Positions 18,457 to 26,229 of a DNA stretch of 64,000 nt are shown here, in pieces (position 1 is the first letter of the stretch; each line of letters starts with the position of its first letter). The notes under the pieces are model-generated. The model had not been told where the DNA came from. It worked only from the letters and a program-made list of their open reading frames with translations, and did not search any database. This stretch comes from Thermoanaerobaculia bacterium (GTDB taxonomy: Bacteria > Acidobacteriota > Thermoanaerobaculia > Multivoradales > JAGPDF01): positions 1-64,000 of the forward strand of contig JAGPDF010000020.1 in the NCBI GenBank assembly GCA_018057705.1. The letters are read 5' to 3'. The translations under genes and the position numbers were made by a program.

Positions 18457-19453
18457 GCCGCAGGCCGCCCCGGCGCAGGGGAATCTCCGGCATCTCCGGC
18501 ATCTCCGGATGGGCGTCTTCGGGATCGGCTCTCTCGGCCGGCATCACACCCGGATCCTCTCGGCCTTCGAGGGGGTAACCCTCGAAGGGATCTTCGATAC
18601 CCGGCCTGATGTGGCAGCGGCGGTCGCCGCCGAGCACGGCGCCAGGGTCGCCTCGAGCTTCGACGATCTGGCCGGCAGGATCGACGCCGCCGTGCTCGCG
18701 GCTCCGACGACGCTGCACGGCGAGCTCGGGCTGGCGCTCCTCGAGCGCGGTGTTCACCTCCTGGTCGAGAAGCCGATCGCTTCGAGCCTCGCGGAGGCCG
18801 ACGCCCTGATCGCCGCGGCGGAGGCCCGGGACCTCGTCCTCGCCGTGGGCCACGTGGAGTTCCACAATCCGGCCGTGCAGGCGCTGCTCGATGCCGGCTC
18901 CGGCCCTCGTTTCATCGAGATCGAGCGCCTCGGCACCTTCTCGCCACGCAGCCTCGACGTCGACGTCATCCTCGACTTGATGATCCACGACCTGCAGATA
19001 CTTCAGGCCATGGACTCTTCGCCGGTCGTCGAAGTCCGTGCCACCGGCATTCCCGTGCTCTCCGAGCGCATCGACATCGCCAATGCCCGACTCGCCTTCG
19101 CGTCCGGCCTGGTGGCGAACGTCACCGCTTCGCGGGTCTCCGGCGAGCGCGTCCGCAAGCTCCGCGCCTTCTTCCCCGACCGCTACCTTTCGCTCGACTA
19201 CCAGGCCCAGGAGATCAAGGGCTATCGCCTCGACCTCTCCGCGGGCGGGCGCGCCATCCTGCCGGCGAATCCGCCGGTCGAGAAGGCGGAGCCGCTGCTT
19301 TGCGAGCTGGCGGCGTTCGTCGCCTCCTGCAAGGGGCACCGCGTCCGCCAGGTGGACGGCCGCGCCGGCCGGCGCGCGCTCGCCACCGCCCTCGAAGTCG
19401 TGGCCGCCGCCGTGCCGGCGGCCGCTACCGCCGTCGGGGCCGGGGCGGCGTGA
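18440..19453 (+). CDS. Gfo/Idh/MocA family oxidoreductase in the lpxA operon
   Basis: 337 residues from ATG 18440; an ATG at 18509 just before the Rossmann strand is a possible alternative. N-terminal NAD(P)-binding fold with GIGSLGRHH, then VEKPIAS (the EKP motif of the family) and a C-terminal alpha/beta substrate domain. In several bacteria a homologue beside lpxA is GnnA, a UDP-GlcNAc 3-dehydrogenase that with the aminotransferase GnnB makes UDP-GlcNAc3N for amide-linked lipid A. No gnnB is in this window, so that role is inference. It overlaps lpxA by 17 nt. A 9-bp tandem repeat and a strong hairpin lie in its first 150 nt. Confidence 0.85.
   Translation: MPVATEPQAAPAQGNLRHLRHLRMGVFGIGSLGRHHTRILSAFEGVTLEGIFDTRPDVAAAVAAEHGARVASSFDDLAGRIDAAVLAAPTTLHGELGLALLERGVHLLVEKPIASSLAEADALIAAAEARDLVLAVGHVEFHNPAVQALLDAGSGPRFIEIERLGTFSPRSLDVDVILDLMIHDLQILQAMDSSPVVEVRATGIPVLSERIDIANARLAFASGLVANVTASRVSGERVRKLRAFFPDRYLSLDYQAQEIKGYRLDLSAGGRAILPANPPVEKAEPLLCELAAFVASCKGHRVRQVDGRAGRRALATALEVVAAAVPAAATAVGAGAA
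18483..18508 (+). repeat. 9-bp tandem repeat in the oxidoreductase N-terminus
   Basis: Nearly three copies of atctccggc, encoding a His-Leu-Arg triplet repeat between the two candidate start codons. Copy-number change would keep the reading frame. Confidence 0.7.
18564..18588 (+). repeat. 10-bp inverted repeat (RNA hairpin) inside the oxidoreductase gene
   Basis: Arms CCTTCGAGGG (18564-18573) and CCCTCGAAGG (18579-18588) are perfectly complementary with a 5-nt GGTAA loop. No T-tract follows, so it is not a standard terminator. Confidence 0.6.
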
Positions 19454-19541
19454 GGGCTGTGCTAGTCTCGCGGCTCCGTAATTCCGGCTGACGGCCGACC
19501 GTATTCCCAAGCTCCAGACAGGCAGATTTCGGAGGAAGCAG

Positions 19542-20435
19542 ATGAGTGATGTTCGGATCGGTGTGATCGGCGGCAGCGGCCTCTACGAGATGGCGGGCCT
19601 CGAGGTGGAGGAGGAGCGCAGGATCGAGACCCCCTGGGGGGCGCCCTCGGACGCCTTCATCCTGGGCAATCTCGATGGCCGCAAGGTCGTCTTCCTGGCC
19701 CGGCACGGCCGCGGTCATCGCCTGCTCCCGACAGAGCTCAACTTCCGCGCCAACGTCTACGGCTTCAAGACCCTCGGAGTCGAGTTCCTGATCTCGGTCT
19801 CGGCGGTCGGCTCGCTCAAGGAGGAATACGTTCCGGGACACATCGTCGTTCCGGACCAGTTCTACGATCGCACCCGGCACCGCCCCGATACCTTTTTCGG
19901 CAACGGCATCGTCGCCCACGTCTCGATTGCCGATCCCGTCTCGAAAACGCTCGCGGCGGTTCTCGCCGACTCCGCCGAGGCCGAGGGTGCGACGATTCAT
20001 CGCGGCGGCTGCTACGTCAACATGGAAGGCCCCACGTTCTCGACCCGCGCCGAGTCGCACGCCTATCGCCAGATGGGCTTCGACATCATCGGCATGACCA
20101 ACCTCCAGGAGGCGAAGCTCTCGCGCGAAGCCGAGATCGCCTACGCCTCGCTGTCGATGGTCACGGACTACGACTGCTGGCGCGAGGAGGAAGAGCACGT
20201 GACCGGCGAGGGCGTGATGGAGGTCCTGCGCAAGAACGTCGCTTTGGCCCAGCGCGTCGTGCGGCGGGCGATCGGCGCGCTCGGTCCGGAAGTGGCGAAC
20301 GATTGCGCCGATGCCCTCGCGATGTCGCTCATCACCGACCCCGGCCTGGTGCCGGCCGACACGCTGCAGGCGCTCGAGCCGCTGCTCGGCAAGTACCTCG
20401 ACCGCACGGGCGGAAAGCTCGCCTGGCGGCGCTGA
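19542..20435 (+). CDS. mtnP: S-methyl-5'-thioadenosine phosphorylase
   Basis: 297 residues. It phosphorolyses MTA, the by-product of polyamine synthesis, to adenine and methylthioribose-1-phosphate. GVIGGSGLYEM, the phosphate-site RHGRGH, MEGPTFSTRAES and the adenine-specifying TDYD motif (Asp residues instead of the Asn of 6-oxopurine PNPs) separate it from the PNP at 6.3 kb. A strong GGAGGA site precedes the ATG. It leads mtnP-surE-pcm-acyP-apt; the adenine it releases is the substrate of apt at the end of that run. Confidence 0.93.
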   Translation: MSDVRIGVIGGSGLYEMAGLEVEEERRIETPWGAPSDAFILGNLDGRKVVFLARHGRGHRLLPTELNFRANVYGFKTLGVEFLISVSAVGSLKEEYVPGHIVVPDQFYDRTRHRPDTFFGNGIVAHVSIADPVSKTLAAVLADSAEAEGATIHRGGCYVNMEGPTFSTRAESHAYRQMGFDIIGMTNLQEAKLSREAEIAYASLSMVTDYDCWREEEEHVTGEGVMEVLRKNVALAQRVVRRAIGALGPEVANDCADALAMSLITDPGLVPADTLQALEPLLGKYLDRTGGKLAWRR

Positions 20436-20466
20436 GCTCCGTCCCGCGGGCAGGAACGAGCGTGCG

Positions 20467-21243
20467 ATGACCCGCATCCTGATCACCAACGACGACGGCG
20501 TCTACTCCGAGGGCCTGCGCCTGCTGGCGCGAGCTCTGGCGCCGCTCGGCGAGGTGACGGTGGTGGCGCCGGACCGCGAGCAGAGCGCGACCGGACACAG
20601 CCTGACGCTCACCCGGCCGCTGCGCCTGCAGAAGCTCGAGGAGAACTGGTATTCGGTCGACGGCACGCCCACCGACTGCGTCAACCTCGCGGTGCTCTGG
20701 CTGCTCAAGGAGCGGAGACCGGACATTCTCGTCTCGGGCATCAACTTCGGCCTCAATCTGGGCGACGACGTCACTTACTCGGGAACGGTGAGCGCGACCT
20801 TCGAGGGGACGCTCCTGGGCATTCCGTCGGTGGCGTTCAGCCAGGAGGTGGCCGAAGGCTACTCGTTCGAACGCGCCGCCGCATTCGCGGGACGCTTCAT
20901 CGCCGAGCTGCTCTCGGCGACGCTCCGGCCGGACCTGCTGCTGAACGTGAACCTCCCGGCGGGCGAGCTGCAGGGTCTCTCATTCACCCGCCTCGGACGG
21001 CGCGTTTACAAGCAGGTCGTGGTGGAGAAGGAGGATCCGCGGGGACGCAAATACTACTGGATCGCTGGAACTCCGGAGTGGCAGTCGGACAGCGGCACCG
21101 ACCACGAAGCGGTGGCCAGCGGACGGGTTTCGGTGACGCCGCTGCATCTCGACCTTACGGACTACCGCGGCCTCGAAGGCCACGCCGACCTGCGCGGCCG
21201 TCTCGGCCGCATCGTGAGCGCCGACGCCGGCAATGTTCGCTGA
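20467..21243 (+). CDS. surE: 5'/3'-nucleotidase SurE
   Basis: 258 residues. Metal-dependent phosphatase acting on nucleoside monophosphates. ILITNDDGV (metal Asp pair at residues 8-9), the Ser/Asn metal ligands in DREQSATGHS and in VSGINFGLNLGDDV are all present. Open frame begins at 20311 inside mtnP; ATG 20467 gives the standard N-terminus. Overlap of 11 nt with pcm recapitulates the classical surE-pcm gene pair, linked to stress and stationary-phase survival. Confidence 0.95.
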   Translation: MTRILITNDDGVYSEGLRLLARALAPLGEVTVVAPDREQSATGHSLTLTRPLRLQKLEENWYSVDGTPTDCVNLAVLWLLKERRPDILVSGINFGLNLGDDVTYSGTVSATFEGTLLGIPSVAFSQEVAEGYSFERAAAFAGRFIAELLSATLRPDLLLNVNLPAGELQGLSFTRLGRRVYKQVVVEKEDPRGRKYYWIAGTPEWQSDSGTDHEAVASGRVSVTPLHLDLTDYRGLEGHADLRGRLGRIVSADAGNVR

Positions 21244-21901
21244 TACCTTCTCCCGGGAGCAGATGGTGCGCGAGCTCATCGAGGCTCGGGGTGTGCGCGA
21301 TCCGAAGGTTCTCGCCGCGATGCGCGAAGTCCCCCGCCACCTGTTCGTGCGCACCCATCTGCGCAGCCAGGCCTACGGCGATCATGCCCTGCCGATCGGC
21401 GACGCGCAGACGATCTCGCAGCCCTACATCGTGGCACGGATGAGCGAGCTGCTCGAGGTGGAGCCGACCCACAAGGTGCTCGAGATCGGCACCGGGACGG
21501 GCTACCAGACGGCGATCCTCGCCCGCCTGGCGCGCTGGGTCTACAGTCTGGAGCGGATCCCCGAGCTCGCCCACCAGGCGATTCGCCGGATGCGCCAGCT
21601 CGAAATCCTGAACGTGAAGATCCAGGCGTTCGACGGCACCGTCGGCTGGAGCGAAGTCGCGCCCTTCGACCGCATTCTGGTGACCGCGGGCGCGCCGACC
21701 GTGCCCAAACCGCTGCTCGATCAGCTGGCTCCGAAAGGCAAGCTCCTGGTCCCCGAGGGCGCTCGCAGCGGCCAGCAGCTGGTGCTCTACGAACGCCTCG
21801 CCCGCGGCATGCGGCGCCGCGAGCTCGAGCCGGTGGCCTTCGTGCCCCTGGTCGGCCGCTTCGGTTGGCGGGACCCCGGCGCGGGCCCCGATTCCAGATG
21901 A
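21233..21901 (+). CDS. pcm: Protein-L-isoaspartate O-methyltransferase
   Basis: 222 residues. It methylates isoaspartyl residues in aged proteins using SAM. Pre-core DALPIGDAQTISQP (here HALPIGDAQTISQPYIVA), SAM motif I LEIGTGTGYQTAIL and post-I YSLERIPEL are intact, with ILVTAGAPTVPKPLLDQL downstream as in the family. It overlaps surE by 11 nt and shares an ATGA junction with acyP. Confidence 0.95.
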   Translation: MFADTFSREQMVRELIEARGVRDPKVLAAMREVPRHLFVRTHLRSQAYGDHALPIGDAQTISQPYIVARMSELLEVEPTHKVLEIGTGTGYQTAILARLARWVYSLERIPELAHQAIRRMRQLEILNVKIQAFDGTVGWSEVAPFDRILVTAGAPTVPKPLLDQLAPKGKLLVPEGARSGQQLVLYERLARGMRRRELEPVAFVPLVGRFGWRDPGAGPDSR

Positions 21902-22176
21902 AGACGATGAGCTATCGCGTTACCGGGCGGGTGCAGGGTGTCGGTTTCCGCGCCTATGTGGTCCGCCTGGCGCGCGAGTGCGGCGTCGTCGGCTGGGTGC
22001 GCAATGACCCCGACGGCACGCTCGCGGCCGAGGCGACGGGGACGGATGCGGCCCTGCTGTCGTTCGCGGCCGGCTTGCGGATGGGCCCGCCCGGCGCGTG
22101 GGTGGAAACGCTGGACGCTTTCGTGCTGAATGAAGTCGCCAGGTCCCCGAGAACTGATTTCGCAGTGGAGGATTGA
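21898..22176 (+). CDS. acyP: Acylphosphatase
   Basis: 92 residues. It hydrolyses acylphosphates such as carbamoyl- or acetyl-phosphate. Both catalytic residues are visible: Arg in GRVQGVGFR and Asn in [14 protein letters not shown] 21898 overlaps the pcm stop. The 3' end is followed within 4 nt by the apt GTG, whose ribosome site GGAGG lies at the acyP stop. Confidence 0.92.
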   Translation: MKTMSYRVTGRVQGVGFRAYVVRLARECGVVGWVRNDPDGTLAAEATGTDAALLSFAAGLRMGPPGAWVETLDAFVLNEVARSPRTDFAVED

Positions 22177-22180
22177 ACCG

Positions 22181-22699
22181 GTGGAAGATCTCAAGCGCTA
22201 CATCCGCGAAGTCCCGGATTTCCCCAAGCCGGGGATCAACTTCTTCGACATCACCACGTTGCTCAAGGACCCGCTCGCCCTGCGGATGACGACCGATCGG
22301 TTCACCTGGATCTTCGCCCGCCGGCCGCCGGTCGACAAGGTCATCGGCATCGAGGCGCGCGGCTACATGTTCGCGCCGTCGCTCGCCTACAATCTCAATG
22401 CCGGTTTCGTGCCGGTGAGGAAGCCCGGGAAGCTGCCGGCGAAGACCGTTTCGCAGACCTACGACCTCGAGTACGGCACGGACCGCCTCGAGATGCACGC
22501 CGACGCCATCTCGCCGGGCGAGCGCGTTCTGATCGTCGACGACGTGATTGCCACCGGCGGCACCGCGCGGGCGGCGGCGAAGCTGGTCGAGAGCCAGGGC
22601 GGCAAGGTCGTCGGCTTCGGCTTCGTCATCGAGCTCACCTTCCTTCCCGGCCGCGCCGGCCTGAAAGAATACGAAGTCGAGTCGCTGATCCAGTACTAG
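22181..22699 (+). CDS. apt: Adenine phosphoribosyltransferase
   Basis: 172 residues. It converts adenine plus PRPP to [15 protein letters not shown] at the N-terminus, [11 protein letters not shown] and the PRPP motif [14 protein letters not shown] are typical. The open frame begins at 22130 within acyP, but GTG 22181 with GGAGG about 9 nt upstream gives the normal length. It closes the adenine-salvage run begun by mtnP and is followed by a tRNA gene. Confidence 0.95.
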   Translation: MEDLKRYIREVPDFPKPGINFFDITTLLKDPLALRMTTDRFTWIFARRPPVDKVIGIEARGYMFAPSLAYNLNAGFVPVRKPGKLPAKTVSQTYDLEYGTDRLEMHADAISPGERVLIVDDVIATGGTARAAAKLVESQGGKVVGFGFVIELTFLPGRAGLKEYEVESLIQY

Positions 22700-22710
22700 C
22701 GGCACGCATA

Positions 22711-22716
22711 TATAAT
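22711..22716 (+). promoter_or_regulatory. -10 box of the tRNA-Arg gene
   Basis: Perfect TATAAT, with the mature tRNA beginning 10 nt downstream; transcription would begin about 3 nt before it. No good -35 is seen 17 nt upstream, which lies in the apt 3' end. Confidence 0.55.
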
Positions 22717-22725
22717 GCGCGCTGC

Positions 22726-22802
22726 GCGGCTGTAGCTCAGATGGATAGAGCAGGAGCATCCTAAGCTCAAGGTCGGGGGTTCGACTCCTCCCAGCCGCAC
22801 CA
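22726..22802 (+). tRNA. tRNA-Arg (anticodon CCT)
   Basis: A 77-nt cloverleaf. Seven-pair acceptor GCGGCTG/CAGCCGC, D-stem GCTC/GAGC, anticodon loop ATCCTAA with CCT at 22760-22762 (reads AGG), T-stem with TTCGACT loop and an encoded CCA (22800-22802). The first anticodon-stem pair (27-43) is a G-A mismatch. AGG is a rare codon in such a GC-rich genome. Confidence 0.93.
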
Positions 22803-22861
22803 GGTTTCGCCTGCGGCGGACCTTGCAGCACTTCACTCGGACAGAGAAAGGCCTGCGGCTC

Positions 22862-23590
22862 ATGGACTCGGTGACTCGGGAAGACCTGAAGCGGAACGAA
22901 CTGGGCGAAGCGATCGGGGCGGGCATTCATTACGCCGAGGATCACAAACGGATGATCCTGATGGCCGTCGGCGGCGTCGCGGCGGCGATCGTCATCGCGG
23001 CTTCGGTCGTGCTCTGGATCTCTTCCCGCAAGAGCGGGTCGAACGAACTGCTGGCCGAGGCCCTGCGGGTGGACGGCGCCGCCGTCGTCGCGACCGGCGC
23101 GAACCCGGCGGACCCCGCGCGCCCGACGTTCGCCTCCGAGTCGGCTCGCCGCGCGCGGGCGAAGGAGCTCTTCACCGAGCTCGACAGCCGCTACGGCGGC
23201 AGCAAGACCGGTCGCGTCGCCAAGCTCTACCTGGCCCAGATCGCGGTCGCGGAGAACGACAAGGAGAAGGCGAAGCAGCTCTGGCAGGCATTCCTCGACG
23301 CCGAGCCGGCCGGGGCGCTTCAGGCGACGGCACGGGTCAATCTCTACAAGCTCGAGCGCGAGCAGGGACGCGGCGCGCAACTGGCCGAAGAGCTCAAGAA
23401 GATGCTCGAGCAGGCCGACAAGCCGCTGCCGACCGATGTCATCCTTTTCGAGCTGGGACTCACCTACGAGGCCCTCGGTCAGGGCGACGACGCCCGGGCT
23501 GCCTACCGCCGGATCGTCGACGAGTACCCGCAGTCCCCCTACATCGCCGACGCCCAGCGGGAGGCCGGAACGGCTCCCGCCGGGACTTAA
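22862..23590 (+). CDS. Membrane-anchored TPR protein (YfgM-like)
   Basis: 242 residues from ATG 22862; a start at 22823 is possible but falls close to the tRNA end. A short cytoplasmic N-terminus (TREDLKRNELGEAI) is followed by one TM helix (about 30-50, MILMAVGGVAAAIVIAASVVL) and a periplasmic domain with TPR-like helix pairs (about 95-235). This layout matches the YfgM/TPR_21-like ancillary proteins of the secretion and OMP-folding network. The C-terminal AYRRIVDEYPQSPY is a canonical TPR/tol-pal-type repeat. Role inferred from architecture only. Confidence 0.8.
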   Translation: MDSVTREDLKRNELGEAIGAGIHYAEDHKRMILMAVGGVAAAIVIAASVVLWISSRKSGSNELLAEALRVDGAAVVATGANPADPARPTFASESARRARAKELFTELDSRYGGSKTGRVAKLYLAQIAVAENDKEKAKQLWQAFLDAEPAGALQATARVNLYKLEREQGRGAQLAEELKKMLEQADKPLPTDVILFELGLTYEALGQGDDARAAYRRIVDEYPQSPYIADAQREAGTAPAGT

Positions 23591-23605
23591 AGGTCCGGGC
23601 CGCCG

Positions 23606-24928
23606 CTGAGCGCCTACGACGTCCTGTCGCGGCTGCGCGCCGGGGAATCGCTGCGAAGCGGCGACCTCGGCGAGGTCGCGCGGGCCGCGGCGGACGGCAG
23701 CTGGAGCGACGCGCAGCTCGCAGCGTTCCTGATGGGAGTGGCCATCCGTGGCCTCGATCTCGACCGCACCCGCGAGCTGACTGCCGGCATGCTCGACTCG
23801 GGCGAGCGCTGGCGACTCGCGGAGGAACGGCCGAATCTGCTCGACAAGCACTCGACCGGCGGTGTCGGCGACAAGGCGAGCCTGCTGCTCGCGCCGCTCC
23901 TCGCCGCGGCGGGTGCGCCCGTGATCATGCTCACCGGCCGCGGGCTCGGCCACACCGGGGGCACAGCGGACAAGCTCGAAGCGATCCCCGGCTTCCGCCA
24001 GGAGCTCTCCCGCGGGCGGGCGCTCGAGCTCCTCGATCGCTGCGGAATCGCCCTGGGCATCGCGACCGCCGGCATCGCCCCCGCAGATCGCAAGCTCTAC
24101 GCCCTGCGGGACCGCACGGCCACCGTCGACTCGCTCCCCTTGATCGTCGCCTCCATCCTGTCCAAGAAGCTCGCCACCGGAGCTGCGGCGATCGTCTTCG
24201 ATGTCAAGGTGGGCGACGCAGCATTCCTGCCGCGCGTCGAACAGGCGCGGGAGCTGGCGCGCCTCCTGGCCGGGATCTCCTCGGAGCTCGGCATGCAGGC
24301 CGAAGCGCTGCTCACCGACATGAACCAGCCGCTCGGAGACTGGGCGGGTCACGCCTGCGAGGTGCGCGAGGTGCTCGACTGCCTCGAAGGCCGGGGGCCG
24401 GCCGAGACCGTCGACCTCACCCTCGCGCTGGCGCTCGCCCTCGGCCGGCAGATTCGGGCCGACTGGAGCGAAGCGAGCCTGCGCGGTCTGATCGCCTCGG
24501 GTGCGGCGCGGGAACGTTTCGTGCGCTGGGCGGTAGCGCAGGGTGCGGCGGAGAGCTGGTTCGAGCACGCCAGGCTCCCGCTCGCGCCGGAAGAGGTCGT
24601 GATCCGGGCCCCGCGCAGCGGCTGCGTCGCCACGGTACGGACGCGGCAGCTCGGACTTCTGCTCGCCGAGGCCGGGGGGGCCCGGCGCTCGATCGGCGCG
24701 GAGATCGACCTCGGGATCGCGCTGCACTATCGCACCCGGCTGGGGCGGCAGGTGGAGGCTGGCGAAGAGCTGGCGCGCGTCTACCTGCGCCAGCCCGACC
24801 CGGTTCTGGCAGAACGCTTCGCCCGCTGCTTCGAGATCGGCGAAACCGTCCCGGCGCCACGGCTGATCGTCGAACGCGTCGACTCCGCCGGGAGTGCAGG
24901 CGAGCCGTTGCCGCCGCCCTCGCAGTAG
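23606..24928 (+). CDS. deoA: Thymidine/pyrimidine-nucleoside phosphorylase
   Basis: 440 residues if started at CTG 23606, the length of E. coli DeoA. It splits thymidine or uridine with phosphate. KHSTGGVGDK (phosphate/base site), GRGLGHTGGTADKLEAIPG and the C-terminal PYNP domain are intact. Between the in-frame TAA at 23588 and the conserved N-terminal helices (YDVLSRLRAGESL) there is no ATG, GTG or TTG; the next canonical start, ATG 23732, would delete about 42 residues of the helical domain. AAAGG at 23589-23593 could serve the CTG. The symbol is provisional, since pdp-type enzymes look similar. Confidence 0.88.
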   Translation: MSAYDVLSRLRAGESLRSGDLGEVARAAADGSWSDAQLAAFLMGVAIRGLDLDRTRELTAGMLDSGERWRLAEERPNLLDKHSTGGVGDKASLLLAPLLAAAGAPVIMLTGRGLGHTGGTADKLEAIPGFRQELSRGRALELLDRCGIALGIATAGIAPADRKLYALRDRTATVDSLPLIVASILSKKLATGAAAIVFDVKVGDAAFLPRVEQARELARLLAGISSELGMQAEALLTDMNQPLGDWAGHACEVREVLDCLEGRGPAETVDLTLALALALGRQIRADWSEASLRGLIASGAARERFVRWAVAQGAAESWFEHARLPLAPEEVVIRAPRSGCVATVRTRQLGLLLAEAGGARRSIGAEIDLGIALHYRTRLGRQVEAGEELARVYLRQPDPVLAERFARCFEIGETVPAPRLIVERVDSAGSAGEPLPPPSQ

Positions 24929-25012
24929 CCCGGCCGCATCCTGCTGGCTTCTGCCCGAGCGGAGGCGCCTCTCGCGGCTCCCCGAGGGGCCGCCCGTTCC
25001 GATCCGATCCGG

Positions 25013-26137
25013 TCAGTGGAGCTCGACGTCGCTCGCGCCCGCCGCCCAAAGCAGCCGGACCCCGCCCGACGGCAGGGTCTCGAGGGCAGGGCGGGCGCGA
25101 GGGACGTTCGTGACACTGCCGCGACGCAGGACACGCCCCGAAGCATCGAGCTCGAGGACGCTCCAGGCGGGCGGCTGGGCGCCCGAGAAGGTGAGCCAGC
25201 TCGTCGCTCCAGCGACCGCCCGGGCGGCTGCCGGCGTCAGGAAGGGCTCCGTCGAACCGGCCGGTCCGGCCCAGCTGGGCGGGCTCCAATCCCGGCCGTC
25301 GAAGCGCGAAATCACCACCCGGTAGTCGTGGCCGTCGTAACGGCTCCAGGTCGCCAGGGCGCCGCCCGGGACAGCGATGACCGAGGGCGTGATGTCCGGC
25401 ACCGTATTGTCGTCGGCGAGTGGCCGTGCCGCGCTCCACCGGCCCTCCACGAAATGCGCCGCGACGATCTCGTCGTCGCTCCCGTCGAAGCGGCTCCAGA
25501 CGAGCAGCTTGGAGCCGTCGCCGAGCGTGGCAGCGGCCAGCGCGAGCTGGCTGCCGGGGGCCTCCCGGGCGACGACCATCGGCTCGCCCCAGCGCAGGGT
25601 CTCCCAGGCGGCATACTGCACGACGTAGCTCTGCCGGTCGGGCCCCTCGAGCCAGACGAGCCCCTCGAGGTCGCCGTTCGGCGAGGCGAGCGGCACGGCG
25701 TTCTCGCGCAGATGATTCGGGGAGGGAGCCGGCACCGGCAGAGGGTGCAGCCCCTGGCTGTCGATCTGCGCCAGGAAGAGGTCGCTCTGCTTCGAAGCGC
25801 CTCGGATACCCGGGCGCATGGGCCCTCGGGCGCTGACGAATGCGCCCTGGCGCAGGGCGAAGAGCTCCTCGATCTCGACGCCGGCAGGCAACTCGATCGC
25901 GCGTTCGCTGGTCCCGACAGCGACCCGGTACGTGCGGCCTCCGCCCTCGCTGCCCCCCGCAGTCGCAGGCCCGGCCACCGCCCGGAGCGCGACGCCGCCG
26001 GCGCCCCAGAATCCGATTTCGTGGTTGTCGCCACCGGCGACCGCAGCGACCAGGGCCAGCGCAGCGACCGGAGCCAGCGCGGCCGTTGCGACGACGGCAG
26101 AGAGGAGGGGGCTGCGGGGGCAGGTTCGGGTGGGCAT
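25013..26137 (-). CDS. Secreted protein of unknown function, possible beta-propeller
   Basis: 374 residues from ATG 26137; a start at 26164 is excluded by a promoter (TTGACT-17-TACGAT) that overlaps it. Signal peptide about 1-36 (LLSAVVATAALAPVAALALVAAVA). The mature part is beta-rich with repeated short blocks such as LVWSRFDGSDDEIVAAHF and ATWSRYDGHDYRVVISRF, spaced about 45-50 residues apart, as in BNR/sialidase-like propellers. No catalytic motif is recognised. Convergent with deoA, divergent from cinA. Confidence 0.75.
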   Translation of the reverse strand: MPTRTCPRSPLLSAVVATAALAPVAALALVAAVAGGDNHEIGFWGAGGVALRAVAGPATAGGSEGGGRTYRVAVGTSERAIELPAGVEIEELFALRQGAFVSARGPMRPGIRGASKQSDLFLAQIDSQGLHPLPVPAPSPNHLRENAVPLASPNGDLEGLVWLEGPDRQSYVVQYAAWETLRWGEPMVVAREAPGSQLALAAATLGDGSKLLVWSRFDGSDDEIVAAHFVEGRWSAARPLADDNTVPDITPSVIAVPGGALATWSRYDGHDYRVVISRFDGRDWSPPSWAGPAGSTEPFLTPAAARAVAGATSWLTFSGAQPPAWSVLELDASGRVLRRGSVTNVPRARPALETLPSGGVRLLWAAGASDVELH

Positions 26138-26148
26138 GGCGAATCGGG

Positions 26149-26177
26149 ATCGTAGGTGCCGCATCGGAAAGAGTCAA
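26149..26177 (-). promoter_or_regulatory. Promoter of the secreted beta-propeller-like gene
   Basis: Minus-strand TTGACT (26172-26177) and TACGAT (26149-26154) with a 17-nt spacer, 11 nt before the ATG at 26137. One of the few places with both elements, so the 5' leader would be only a few bases. Confidence 0.6.
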
Positions 26178-26216
26178 ATCGTGCTGGAACCGGGCGCCCC
26201 CGGTGCGACCGGTTGC

Positions 26217-26222
26217 TATCAT
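26217..26222 (+). promoter_or_regulatory. -10-like box for cinA
   Basis: TATCAT ends 7 nt before ATG 26230, which favours that start over the overlapping ATG at 26221 and predicts a leaderless message. Confidence 0.4.
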
Positions 26223-26229
26223 GACGGGA

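Noticed and set aside
21920-24727. 935-codon open frame on the minus strand
   Set aside because: Runs antisense through acyP, apt, a tRNA gene, the TPR gene and deoA; a real protein gene would not cross a tRNA.
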